NCBI GenBank assembly: GCA_029257865.1
Contig: JARIAN010000127.1
Span: 1 to 33,447, forward strand
Length of the DNA stretch: 33,447 bases
From: Phocaeicola sp.
GTDB lineage: Bacteria > Bacteroidota > Bacteroidia > Bacteroidales > Bacteroidaceae
Direction: 5' to 3'
The notes below the pieces were generated by a model. It was not told the origin of the DNA, ran no database searches, and saw nothing but the letters and a program-made list of their open reading frames with translations. Both the position numbers and the translations under genes were made by a program. Of this stretch, positions 22,931-31,393 are shown in pieces. How positions within the stretch are numbered: the stretch's first letter is position 1; every line of letters begins with the position of its first letter.

Positions 22931-25909
22931 CTATTCCCTTATTGCCTGATACATTGCCTGTTGTATTCTTGTACGTATATCCAGTTTCATCAAATTTGTA
23001 CTACCATACACTTGAGGATAAATCCTATTGCTCAAAAAGACAAACACCAACTCGTTTTCGGGGTCTGCCCACGCACACGTACCAGTAAAACCGGTATGCC
23101 CAAACACAGAAGCCGGCGATTCTTTTGCACAAGGACTATGATCTGGATTTCTCATATCCGGTTTATCAAAGCCCAAGCCACGACGGCTGCGCTTCGATTT
23201 CATGGTCAAGAAGATATCACAAGTGGCCCTAGAGAGATAACGTTTTCCACCATAACTCCCCCCATCCAGCAACATCTGAAAGATAGCGCCTACTTCGCCG
23301 GCAGTAGAGAAAAGCCCGGCATTACCTGACACTCCTCCCATAAAAGCGGCAGCCTCATCATGCACCCTACCACGCACTTCTCCCCCTCGCAGAAAGTCAG
23401 ACGCCACACTAGGCACTATATTTTCTACCGGAATTGAGTTTAACGGACAATACCGTGTCTGGTTCAAGCCCATTGGCGAATAGAAATGATTGGCAAGATA
23501 TTGGTCCATCGGACTGCCCGACACACTTTCAACCATTTCCTTCAGCAACATAAAATTCAAGCAACTATAACGGTACACCTTAGGTTTCAAAGGAAGTTCC
23601 GCTATCTTATCTACTATAACCTTCTTGAAGTCATTGCGCAAGAACAGTCCATCGGCCAACTGCAACGTATACTTTCCTTCCTTTTTCTTTGATACCCATT
23701 CTTTTTTATAAGGTATCTTGCTGCAAGCATAAGAACTGGCCCCCACACGAATGGTATGCTGAGCATCACGCCGCCTGGAGAACAACCCTCCCGGACATTG
23801 GTCCAGACTGACTGCCTCCCTATAGAAAGGCCAATAAGCCGGAATGCCCGATTCGTGATACAGCAGCTCCTGTATGGTAATGTCCGCTTTATTGGAATGC
23901 TGCAGCTGAGGCAAATATTTGCTAATCTTGTCGGTCAGTCCTATCCTCCCCTCATCGTACAGTTTCATTACAGCCAGAAGAGTACCGGCAGCCTTGCTCA
24001 GCGAAGCCAGGTCATACACACTGCCCGATGTCACCGGAGTCTTTCCGTCGTATGTAAACTTGCCGAAGCTCTTGTTATACACCGGATGCCCTTTTCTCAT
24101 TATTAAAACCTGACATCCGGGATATGCTTTTTTTGAGATACCCTCCTCTGCTATCGCATCAATCTTCTTGAGTACTTCCGAGTTCATCCCCATTTCTTCC
24201 GGAGAGTATCGTTTCAAGGCTACAGGCAGCACTGTCACTCCTGTGCCAACCGGCCACCTCGTGCCTATCCCTACCGACAGTCTTCCGTCTGCCCGTTCTC
24301 GTCCTAGCAACACACCAGCCACATACCGTTGTACCACAGCTTTATCAGAATGTGCCAAGACTATCACCGAAGCACCTTGCAAGCGCAACAACTCATTACC
24401 TACCAGCTTTTGAGGTTGAAAACAGACTACCACCACCGGTTTATGAGCTGCCATTTCTGCTATCAGCGAAACATAAGTGCCCAAAGATTTCTGATCGACC
24501 GCCACAATAATCTGCTGTGCCTGTTCCATCTTCCTGCGAGCCTCAGCAAGAGACTGTGCTGTTCCATGCACCCAAGACAATGTAGGATAAACCTTTCTCA
24601 ACTCCTGATAAAACGGATGAGTCTCCGACAAAGAAGAAGAAAGACTCAACAACACATTATCCGAAAGCGACATATCCAAAGGAAGCACATTGGCCGAATC
24701 TTTCAACACCGTTACAGCCGCCTTATCCAAATCGTCCATCAAACTGCTTGTAGCTTCGGTCTTGATTCTCCGGCTGATACCCTCCAACGCAGCCGGACGA
24801 TACTTCGACAACCCAAGAGCATATTTATAAGTAAGCACCTTACGGCATTTCTCCGTAATATCCGCTTCCGACAGTTTTCCACTACGAATTGCTTTCATCA
24901 CCCCATCCAATTCCTGCTTTAAGTTGGCAGAAGGCAAAAGCAAATCATTTCCGGCAATCAAAGCCTGCGCACTGGCATCCGAGAAGCCCTGAGTAATACC
25001 TTTCATTTCCAACGCATCGGTAAACACCAGTCCACTAAAGAACAACTCATTGCGCAACAACCGCTCCACAACTGCCTGTGAAACCGAAGCCGGCCTATTG
25101 TCCATACAAGACACATGCAGATGCCCAACCATCATACCCCCCACTCCAGAAGCGATGGCTTTCTTAAACGGATAAAGTTCCAGCGAGTCCAAGCGCTCTC
25201 TGTTGAAAGTCAATACAGGCAATGCCAGATGAGAATCAACATCCGTGTCTCCATGTCCCGGGAAATGCTTACACACAGCCAACACCCCTCCATCTTCCAG
25301 TCCTCGGGAATATGCCACCACTTTACGCGCCACATTCTCCTTATCGCTACCAAATGAACGAGTATTGATAACCGGATTTTTCGGATTATTGTCCACATCC
25401 GCCACCGGTGCAAAGTTTACATGCACTCCTATCTCACGCAACTGACGAGCCACTTCCTTCCCGTAACGATAAATCAAAGAATCATCCTGTATGCACCCCA
25501 AGATACGGTTTCTAGGAAAAGAAGGCGTACCTTTTAGGCGCATCGCCAGGCCCCATTCCCCATCAAAAGTCACCATCAGCGGAATATCCGACAATTGTTG
25601 GGCATAGTTCGTCAGCTGCACCTGCTTGGTCAAGTCACCGCCAGAGAACAACAAGCCCCCTATGCCATACTCCTCCACAGCCTTTTTCACTCTATCCTTA
25701 TACACCTGAGACATTACAGGAGCCACCTTATATATAAAGAGCTGCCCTACTTTCTGCTTCAAGCTAAGCTGAGAAAGCCTTTCCTCCACCCATACCCTGC
25801 ATGAGTCGGTATTCTCAATGTGTTGCAGCACATTGACAGATTGTGCATTTACCTGCAGCACACTCATCCATACCAACAGCACACTATTTATCAGACCTGC
25901 AATTTTCAT
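22931..25909 (-). CDS. GH3 N-acetylglucosaminidase fused to a serine beta-lactamase-fold domain
   Basis: This 992-residue exported protein (signal MKIAGLINSVLLVWMSVLQVNAQ) has two enzyme-like halves. Residues about 35-370 are a NagZ-type GH3 domain: KHFPGHGDTDVDSH carries the His of the acid-base dyad, and VFTDALEM gives the nucleophile D298. A Rossmann-like GH3 C-terminal region covers about 390-565. From about 585 a class C beta-lactamase/esterase fold follows, with SLSK (S636 to K639), a Tyr motif reading YSC and a late HTG (FGHTGFTGT). The GH3 part should cut GlcNAc from peptidoglycan or related glycans; the second half could hydrolyse peptides or esters. It is last in an operon with two 5'-nucleotidase half-genes, 7 bp after the metallophosphatase. 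Confidence 0.9.
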   Translation of the reverse strand: MKIAGLINSVLLVWMSVLQVNAQSVNVLQHIENTDSCRVWVEERLSQLSLKQKVGQLFIYKVAPVMSQVYKDRVKKAVEEYGIGGLLFSGGDLTKQVQLTNYAQQLSDIPLMVTFDGEWGLAMRLKGTPSFPRNRILGCIQDDSLIYRYGKEVARQLREIGVHVNFAPVADVDNNPKNPVINTRSFGSDKENVARKVVAYSRGLEDGGVLAVCKHFPGHGDTDVDSHLALPVLTFNRERLDSLELYPFKKAIASGVGGMMVGHLHVSCMDNRPASVSQAVVERLLRNELFFSGLVFTDALEMKGITQGFSDASAQALIAGNDLLLPSANLKQELDGVMKAIRSGKLSEADITEKCRKVLTYKYALGLSKYRPAALEGISRRIKTEATSSLMDDLDKAAVTVLKDSANVLPLDMSLSDNVLLSLSSSLSETHPFYQELRKVYPTLSWVHGTAQSLAEARRKMEQAQQIIVAVDQKSLGTYVSLIAEMAAHKPVVVVCFQPQKLVGNELLRLQGASVIVLAHSDKAVVQRYVAGVLLGRERADGRLSVGIGTRWPVGTGVTVLPVALKRYSPEEMGMNSEVLKKIDAIAEEGISKKAYPGCQVLIMRKGHPVYNKSFGKFTYDGKTPVTSGSVYDLASLSKAAGTLLAVMKLYDEGRIGLTDKISKYLPQLQHSNKADITIQELLYHESGIPAYWPFYREAVSLDQCPGGLFSRRRDAQHTIRVGASSYACSKIPYKKEWVSKKKEGKYTLQLADGLFLRNDFKKVIVDKIAELPLKPKVYRYSCLNFMLLKEMVESVSGSPMDQYLANHFYSPMGLNQTRYCPLNSIPVENIVPSVASDFLRGGEVRGRVHDEAAAFMGGVSGNAGLFSTAGEVGAIFQMLLDGGSYGGKRYLSRATCDIFLTMKSKRSRRGLGFDKPDMRNPDHSPCAKESPASVFGHTGFTGTCAWADPENELVFVFLSNRIYPQVYGSTNLMKLDIRTRIQQAMYQAIRE

Positions 25910-25916
25910 GATACCA

Positions 25917-26762
25917 TTATTTGTTCTTCTGAAGTTTCAGTACCATCTTTCCTATAAAGGCCGCATGCTTACCCATCTGCTGCACCGGTACATCCACCCC
26001 GTCCATGTTTTTATAGAATACTGGTTTTACGAAATAAGAATGAGAATGTCCTCCCAACACCACATCAATATTACGGGTGTTTGGTATCAGTTCTTCATCC
26101 GAATAAGGTTTCCCCTTCCATCCCAAATGTGAAAGACAAACCACTACATCGCAGTTTTCCTCCTCCTTCAAGAAAGAGGCAATTCGCTGCGCCTCTTTAA
26201 TTGGGTCTTCAAACTTCACCCCTCCATAACAATGCGCAGCCACCAGCCCCTTCAACTTCGGTCCCAGTCCGAACACGCCGACCTTCACCCCATCTCGGTT
26301 CAAGATGACATATTCCTTCACCAGTCCTTCCAGCACCGTGCCCGTCACATCATAATTAGTACATACAATCGGGAATTCCGCCATGCGGAAGATACGAGCC
26401 ATATTCTCCAATCCGAAATCAAACTCATGATTTCCTATAGTAGCGGCATCATACCCCATTGCGTTCATCATCTTCACTTCCACCTCTCCTTTAAACATAT
26501 TATAATAAGGTGTACCCTGAGAGAAGTCGCCACAGTCAAAGAGCATCATCTCTGGATGCTCCTTTCTCTGCTCTGCCACAAACGAAGCCCTTCTCAACAT
26601 TCCTCCCTTATCTGCCAACATAGTATCTTGAAAACTCACCGGAAATGTCTCAATGCGGCTATGCATATCATTGGTATGAAACACATACAACTCCTTCATA
26701 TTCTGGGCATAAGCCGCCGCCGTCAGCAAGCAAGTCCCTATCAAAAACAATATTTTCTTCAT
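25917..26762 (-). CDS. Exported metallophosphatase, N-terminal half of a split 5'-nucleotidase
   Basis: This 281-residue calcineurin-type phosphoesterase has a signal peptide (MKKILFLIGTCLLTAAAYAQ). The metal ligand motifs are in order: FHTNDMHSRIE (D32, H34), LFDCGDFSQGTPYYN, IGNHEFDFG, VCLSHLG and LGGHSHSYF. These match the N-terminal domain of UshA-type 5'-nucleotidases, which bind the dinuclear metal centre. The C-terminal substrate-binding domain is missing here and is instead encoded by the gene 10 bp upstream. The ATG at 26762 is chosen for the signal peptide; ATGs further upstream overlap or abut the preceding stop. Substrate preference cannot be read from the sequence. Confidence 0.9.
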   Translation of the reverse strand: MKKILFLIGTCLLTAAAYAQNMKELYVFHTNDMHSRIETFPVSFQDTMLADKGGMLRRASFVAEQRKEHPEMMLFDCGDFSQGTPYYNMFKGEVEVKMMNAMGYDAATIGNHEFDFGLENMARIFRMAEFPIVCTNYDVTGTVLEGLVKEYVILNRDGVKVGVFGLGPKLKGLVAAHCYGGVKFEDPIKEAQRIASFLKEEENCDVVVCLSHLGWKGKPYSDEELIPNTRNIDVVLGGHSHSYFVKPVFYKNMDGVDVPVQQMGKHAAFIGKMVLKLQKNK

Positions 26763-26772
26763 AACAATCATC

Positions 26773-27537
26773 TTATTCATTTTCAAGTTCCACAATACGG
26801 CCTTCCACCTTGGCATTTACCCGATGGCCTTCCGCTTCACACCGCTCCACATAATCTATAAACACCTTACGAAGCAGCGCCCCTTCTGGTGCCACTTTAT
26901 CCTGCGCCTTACGAAACGCCGACAGATGGTCGTTTCCTTCAGCCAAATAATCGATTGTAGCCACCCGATACTCCTGCTGCTCGTCTATCTCCTCCCCGTT
27001 GACTTTGGCACTAAGCAGTTTCCCGTCTTTCGAGATTTCCAGGCAAGCCCCACTGATGCCTTCCCCATGCACGCGTGCTATCTGCTCAAACAGTTCCAGC
27101 AGCACATCACCGGTCATCGTCACTACCACCAGCGAGTTTTCAAACGGAGAGATTTCATAAATAGAGCCAAAAGTGATATCCCCTTCATTCAAGATATTTC
27201 GGATACCCCCCATATTCATCACTCCCACCTGCACATCCTTGCCGGTATACACCTTTCCACTCTCACGCAAGATATCGGCTATCAAGTTTGATAAAGGAGA
27301 CTCCGGACGATACACCTCCAGTCTATGGGCAGCATGTCCGATAACTGGTTTCATCAATTCGTCTACCTGCTTCTGATATGGAGCCAGAATAGCAGCTGCC
27401 GAAGCATCTTTTGTCTTCTCATACTTGTCGGTCAGAGCCACTCTCTCACCCTCCACCGACACAAGTGTGTAGCCCGACTGGCACGAAGAGAGCAACAACA
27501 GTCCCAGTAAAGCATTATAAATAAGCATTTTCTTCAT
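26773..27537 (-). CDS. Lipoprotein with 5'-nucleotidase C-terminal domain
   Basis: This 254-residue protein has a lipobox signal (MLIYNALLGLLLLSSC), so the mature form is lipid-anchored. Its body matches the substrate-binding C-terminal domain of 5'-nucleotidases: ESPLSNLIADILRESG, VGVMNMGGIRNILNEGDIT, ISPFENSLVVVTMTGDVLLELFEQ and VATIDYLAEGNDH. No metallophosphatase motifs are present. It precedes the metallophosphatase gene by 10 bp, so the two products probably work together as one enzyme on periplasmic nucleotides, one anchored and one soluble. The start is the ATG at 27537; the promoter at 27569-27576 excludes the longer frame. Confidence 0.9.
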   Translation of the reverse strand: MKKMLIYNALLGLLLLSSCQSGYTLVSVEGERVALTDKYEKTKDASAAAILAPYQKQVDELMKPVIGHAAHRLEVYRPESPLSNLIADILRESGKVYTGKDVQVGVMNMGGIRNILNEGDITFGSIYEISPFENSLVVVTMTGDVLLELFEQIARVHGEGISGACLEISKDGKLLSAKVNGEEIDEQQEYRVATIDYLAEGNDHLSAFRKAQDKVAPEGALLRKVFIDYVERCEAEGHRVNAKVEGRIVELENE

Positions 27538-27568
27538 AACAATGAATATTCGTTCAATTTTTAGCATC

Positions 27569-27576
27569 CAAATATA
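27569..27576 (-). promoter_or_regulatory. -7 promoter element of the split 5'-nucleotidase operon
   Basis: The minus strand reads TATATTTG, an exact TAnnTTTG match 31 bases before the ATG at 27537. Confidence 0.5.
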
Positions 27577-27649
27577 AAGAAAAGAAACAGAAGACGAAAA
27601 AATAAACTAAAATATCTGAACGGCACTTGCCTATTTACAAAAAAATCAC

Positions 27650-27657
27650 TTACTTTG
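27650..27657 (+). promoter_or_regulatory. Probable -7 element for rplS
   Basis: TTACTTTG, followed by C, is one base from TAnnTTTG. CTTG at 27626-27629 gives a -33-like box with a 20-nt spacer. The leader to the ATG would be about 75 nt. Confidence 0.5.
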
Positions 27658-27738
27658 CAACGCTTTCGCGCAATCGCTGTCAAGAAGAGTTACTTGATAT
27701 GTTGCGTTGTAACGATGAAACAATTTAATTTTTAAAAA

Positions 27739-28092
27739 ATGGATTTAATTAAAATTGCAGAAGAAGCATTTGCTACTGGTAAGCAGCATCCTTCATTCAA
27801 AGCAGGTGACACAGTAACAGTAGCATACCGTATCGTTGAAGGTACCAAGGAACGCGTTCAGTTGTATCGCGGTGTTGTTATCAAAATCGCCGGTCATGGT
27901 GACAAAAAACGTTTCACAGTACGTAAGATGTCTGGAACTGTTGGTGTAGAACGTATCTTCCCATTGGAATCTCCAGCTATCGACAGCATTACTGTAAACA
28001 AGGTAGGTAAAGTACGTCGTGCTAAACTTTATTACTTGCGTGCCCTTACAGGTAAAAAAGCAAGAATTCAGGAAAAGCGCGTTAATCAGTAA
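27739..28092 (+). CDS. rplS: Ribosomal protein L19
   Basis: This 117-residue large-subunit protein begins [20 protein letters not shown] and has the family core [30 protein letters not shown] and [26 protein letters not shown]. The basic tail [23 protein letters not shown] is typical. L19 sits at the subunit interface. Here it is a single-gene unit between two minus-strand nucleotidase loci, not in the rpsP-rimM-trmD-rplS operon known from other phyla. The leader contains inverted repeats noted separately. Confidence 0.97.
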   Translation: MDLIKIAEEAFATGKQHPSFKAGDTVTVAYRIVEGTKERVQLYRGVVIKIAGHGDKKRFTVRKMSGTVGVERIFPLESPAIDSITVNKVGKVRRAKLYYLRALTGKKARIQEKRVNQ

Positions 28093-28117
28093 TACTGAAT
28101 CCTTATCGGCTTACATA

Positions 28118-28151
28118 AAAAAACCGGTCTACTTGATAGGCCGGTTTTTTT
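28118..28151 (+). terminator. Rho-independent terminator after rplS
   Basis: ACCGGTCTA (28123-28131) pairs with TAGGCCGGT with one G-U pair, loop CTTGA, flanked by A and T runs. Confidence 0.88.
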
Positions 28152-28170
28152 ATTCCCCTATTTTATATAT

Positions 28171-28213
28171 TAAAACAAAGGCTGGCCCATCTGTGTCAAT
28201 GAGCCAGCCTTTG
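28171..28213 (-). terminator. Terminator after the one-gene 5'-nucleotidase
   Basis: An 11-bp perfect stem, CAAAGGCTGGC (28176-28186) with its complement at 28203-28213, is followed on the minus strand by TTTTAAT. It lies 22 bp past the stop of the minus-strand nucleotidase gene. Confidence 0.75.
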
Positions 28214-28234
28214 CTTTACAAAACTACAACTGTC

Positions 28235-29962
28235 CTATTTCCCACCAAACACCGTTTCACGGTCTCTCTTGGCAGCAGGAACAGTCCATTCCTCAGGAAT
28301 GAATTTCCACTGGTTCAACGCATGCGGATGCAACTCACCCACCCTTTCGATGTGTTTCATCAAATAATATCTCAAATCCTTGTCAGTAGAAAAGACGATA
28401 CGCGAAGGAAGCTCCTTCTTGTCAATACCTGCACCTTTGGTCAACAAGTCTCCGCCGCCATTTCCGCGATAAGAGTTCACAGCCACCTTGTAAGTCTTAT
28501 CCAAAGAGAACGGGGTGCCGTCTGCCATGCATTCAATCTCAATCTTTTCCCCTTCAGGCTTGGTAACATCCACCGTATAGCGAATACCCGCTGCGGAATC
28601 AAAGTTGAAACTAGGATTACAGAACCATCCAAAATTGTTAGGCTTGTCATTAATCAACAGCAGATGGTCATCTGCAGAAGTCATACGATTAGTCCACAAT
28701 GCATACGACATCTCCAGAAATCCCTTGATTTCCTTTCCGGTCAACTCCATTACATAAAGCATGTTCTCAAATTTATACAAATTAAACATGTCACTCATAT
28801 AAATATCTCCTTTAGCGATTTCCGCAGTAGGAGAAAGTGGAGCGCAGAAAGAGAGGTCAGCCCCTGTAAGGTCAAGCTGCATCTGATGGATCAAGTCCAC
28901 AAAGCCGGAAGGTCCGAAAAAAGCATCTCTCGCATTGATTGGCGCACTGATGCTACCTATCTTGCGCGACACAAAACTGGAAGTGGCCTCTTGCTGCGGA
29001 GCGAAATGCTTCATGAAAGCCTCATCGGCAGGCACACAAGTCACATCAGAGAGCTTACCCTGTACCGACTTTCCTACAACCTTTCCTTTCTTCATCTTCA
29101 AAGTGAAAGTCACCTCCGACACTACTTTAGCCATGTTAGCCGGATCTATAATCAATACAGAGTCACCCGCCACATTCAATATTTTCTTGCAATGGCGTCT
29201 GTGGTCATGCCCCATAAACACCACATCAAACCCAGGAACATTACGAGCTACATCGGCCGAAGCGTTCTCCACAATACCATTCAGTTTGTTCCCCTCAGGA
29301 CCTGAATGAAAAAGTCCGACCAGGATATCCGGATTCTCACGCTTACGGATTATTTCCGTCCATTTTTTCGCACACTGCTCCATTTCTTCAAAGCGCAACC
29401 CTTTCCACAGGTTTTCAGGAAGCCATGACGGGATACCAGGAGTAATCATCCCCAAGACAGCCACCTTCACACCACCTCTCTCCAGCACCTTATACGGAGG
29501 GAAGTAAGGCTCACCCGTAGCAGCATCCACAATATTGGCACCCAGCACAGGAGCATTGCACTGCTTCGCCCAACGGTCGTATACCGCATGCCCCGTTTCC
29601 ACATCATGGTTACCCATTGTAGCCACATCATACTTCATGTAATTGAGCATATCCGCACACACATGAGTAGATACCGTGTCAATAAAGTTATAATAATAAG
29701 CTACCGGCTGACCCTGCAAGATGTCACCGTTGTCCATCAAGATAAGATGGTCGCCATATTCTTTTCTCAACTGGTTGACATACGTAGAAACGTGTGCCAA
29801 CCCTCCCTTAACCGGAGTCTGACGGATAAAGTCGTAAGGAAAATAACAACCATGCACATCGCTGGTTTCTATCATTTTCAAAACAACCTCCTTCTCGTTG
29901 GATGCACTACAAAGAGTGGCTCCAAGGCTGAGCAATGCAGCCAAACATACATATTTCTTCAT
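28235..29962 (-). CDS. Bifunctional metallophosphatase/5'-nucleotidase (one-gene form)
   Basis: This 575-residue protein has a signal peptide (MKKYVCLAALLSLGATLCSA). The metallophosphatase domain has IETSDVHGCYFPYDF, LMDNGDILQGQP, TMGNHDVETGHAVY, LVGLFHSG and VVFMGHDHRRH (about 25-290). The nucleotidase C-terminal domain follows, with FGPSGFVDLIHQMQLDLTGAD and NSYRGNGGGDLLTKG (about 350-560). The pattern is closest to 2',3'-cyclic-nucleotide 2'-phosphodiesterase/3'-nucleotidase enzymes (CpdB or YfkN type). It should degrade nucleotides in the periplasm. The longer frame up to 30115 is rejected because the promoter lies at 29987-29994. It is a single-gene unit. Confidence 0.92.
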   Translation of the reverse strand: MKKYVCLAALLSLGATLCSASNEKEVVLKMIETSDVHGCYFPYDFIRQTPVKGGLAHVSTYVNQLRKEYGDHLILMDNGDILQGQPVAYYYNFIDTVSTHVCADMLNYMKYDVATMGNHDVETGHAVYDRWAKQCNAPVLGANIVDAATGEPYFPPYKVLERGGVKVAVLGMITPGIPSWLPENLWKGLRFEEMEQCAKKWTEIIRKRENPDILVGLFHSGPEGNKLNGIVENASADVARNVPGFDVVFMGHDHRRHCKKILNVAGDSVLIIDPANMAKVVSEVTFTLKMKKGKVVGKSVQGKLSDVTCVPADEAFMKHFAPQQEATSSFVSRKIGSISAPINARDAFFGPSGFVDLIHQMQLDLTGADLSFCAPLSPTAEIAKGDIYMSDMFNLYKFENMLYVMELTGKEIKGFLEMSYALWTNRMTSADDHLLLINDKPNNFGWFCNPSFNFDSAAGIRYTVDVTKPEGEKIEIECMADGTPFSLDKTYKVAVNSYRGNGGGDLLTKGAGIDKKELPSRIVFSTDKDLRYYLMKHIERVGELHPHALNQWKFIPEEWTVPAAKRDRETVFGGK

Positions 29963-29986
29963 ATTTCGTATAAATGAATTGGAATA

Positions 29987-29994
29987 CAAAGATA
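29987..29994 (-). promoter_or_regulatory. -7 promoter element for the one-gene 5'-nucleotidase
   Basis: The minus strand reads TATCTTTG, an exact TAnnTTTG match 25 bases before the ATG at 29962. Confidence 0.6.
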
Positions 29995-30719
29995 ATAAAA
30001 GGTTCCGGCAGAACGCCAACTGCAAGAAGAAACAATTCATCAATTTTCCATTGAAACAAGTGTACTTGAAGCCGTAGGGAAATCCTACCCATACCTGTCG
30101 CCACAGGTACAGCACCTTTTAAAAGAGTCTATCGCCTCTCCACCGCCTCCCAAACAAGAGCATCCGAATATCAAAAATTCATATATAATAGGATTTTTCT
30201 ATACAAATTGTCCAGAAATACGCCTTTTCAATATCTCACACCATTTTTGCCTCACTGATTCTAGCATATCATACTGCATCTTTATACTTTAAATATCCAA
30301 TATTAATGCATTTACCCCCTCCCTATACTGAAATCTACTCGACATTTTTACTCCATCTTATCGACATTTTTTGCCAAATGCTTATATATTTATATCAAAA
30401 TAATTACAAGATTCCCCTAAAACATCGGCATGATTTTACTTCATCGGGAAGAAACCTTCAAAACGCCTCTCTAAACCTTCTAGATTACCTTACAAAGGAA
30501 TCGGATTTCACCCGCTTATCAGGCTATCGTTCAAACAAATAGCTTCAATTTTAACCTTTCAGAATCAAGAAAAACCTGACACCATGAATCATTGGTCTGA
30601 ATTTCCCATTCTCAGCCGTCCAAAAATACATTTTGACACATTGCTATATTCAGCACCATCGTGCTGGTAGGGTTACAAATAACAGGCAAATGGAATCAGC
30701 AACTTGCGTCAATGCGTTG

Positions 30720-30727
30720 CAAAGATA
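30720..30727 (-). promoter_or_regulatory. -7 promoter-like element pointing left
   Basis: The minus strand reads TATCTTTG, followed by C, an exact match. It lies inside a 7-bp inverted repeat (CTTGCGT 30703-30709 with ACGCAAG 30728-30734). No protein gene follows for 750 bp. Confidence 0.4.
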
Positions 30728-30809
30728 ACGCAAGCTAGAATTTATATAAGTTTTGTCCGAAAAAGAACAAGTTTTTAGTACTTTATTATGAAATGTCATA
30801 TATAAATTG

Positions 30810-30817
30810 TATTTTTG
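30810..30817 (+). promoter_or_regulatory. -7 promoter-like element pointing right, before the structured RNA candidate
   Basis: TATTTTTG is an exact TAnnTTTG match. Transcription would start near 30822-30825 and run into the self-complementary block. Confidence 0.45.
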
Positions 30818-30822
30818 TTTCG

Positions 30823-31123
30823 ATTATCCACGTTGACATCATCTTTGAAGATGAGATTATGGGTGGAACATACATATTGAAGGCGTTTCTGACGCTTTGG
30901 TTTTGACTATGTAGAACTTCGCAAACTCTCCACAGTTAATCAAAAACAAAGCAACGAGGAACGCCCCAGTGGGTGTATTGTATACAGCCGACAACATCCT
31001 TCCGATTATTCGGTTGGAAGTACGGTTATATATATATTACATCAGCGTGGGGCTTTCGGCGTTGCTCGTTTCGATTAACTGGGCAATTCTTTCATAACAA
31101 ACTTTTTGTTTTCAAAGAAACAA
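30823..31123 (+). ncRNA. Candidate structured RNA with a long rod-like hairpin
   Basis: From the promoter-like element, the sequence folds by eye into three parts. A small hairpin is TCATCT/AGATGA (30839-30854). A middle arm has AAGGCGT/ACGCTTT flanked by ACATA/TATGT and GTGGA/TCCAC (about 30863-30933). A rod of about 150 nt follows with successive stems: CAGTTAATC (30933-30941)/GATTAACTG (31073-31081), AGCAACG/CGTTGCT (30950-30956, 31060-31066), GCCCCA/TGGGGC (30963-30968, 31048-31053), GGTGTA/TACATC (30972-30977, 31038-31043), ATACAGCCG/CGGTTATAT (30982-30990, 31023-31031) and CTTCC/GGAAG (30999-31003, 31016-31020). All pair in register. The overall shape recalls 6S RNA, but I recognise no known family. 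A weak 6-bp hairpin at 31106-31123 is a possible 3' end. Strand is inferred from the promoter. Confidence 0.5.
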
Positions 31124-31393
31124 TAAGCACCCAGCACTGCCACCAGAATTACTAGGGAATTCGTTATCGAACGATGTCTAGAATGTACGAACTTGAGCTT
31201 TGTCTTTAAGCAGGTCGTTGACATTCTCTCCTGTAAAACAGAATGTTATGTCCCTATCATTACACAACAGATGAAGTTTGGATCCATATTACTGTCCTAG
31301 AGAAATCACGTTTCATGTGTTCACAAATACAATAAATATAATAATGCTTGAAATTACAATAAGTCCCGAAATGGAAAAGCAGAAGGATGGTCA

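Noticed and set aside
30306-30542. 78-codon plus-strand frame
   Set aside because: No promoter or start-site support, irregular composition and no recognisable domain. It shares the region with other equally open frames.
30793-30906. 37-codon frame ending GGTYILKAFLTLWF
   Set aside because: Its ATG lies before the -7 element that starts the candidate RNA, and the sequence is better explained by RNA hairpins.
30933-31081. Retron or integron attC interpretation of the long inverted repeat
   Set aside because: No reverse transcriptase or integrase is present, and the outer arms do not match the attC core sequences.
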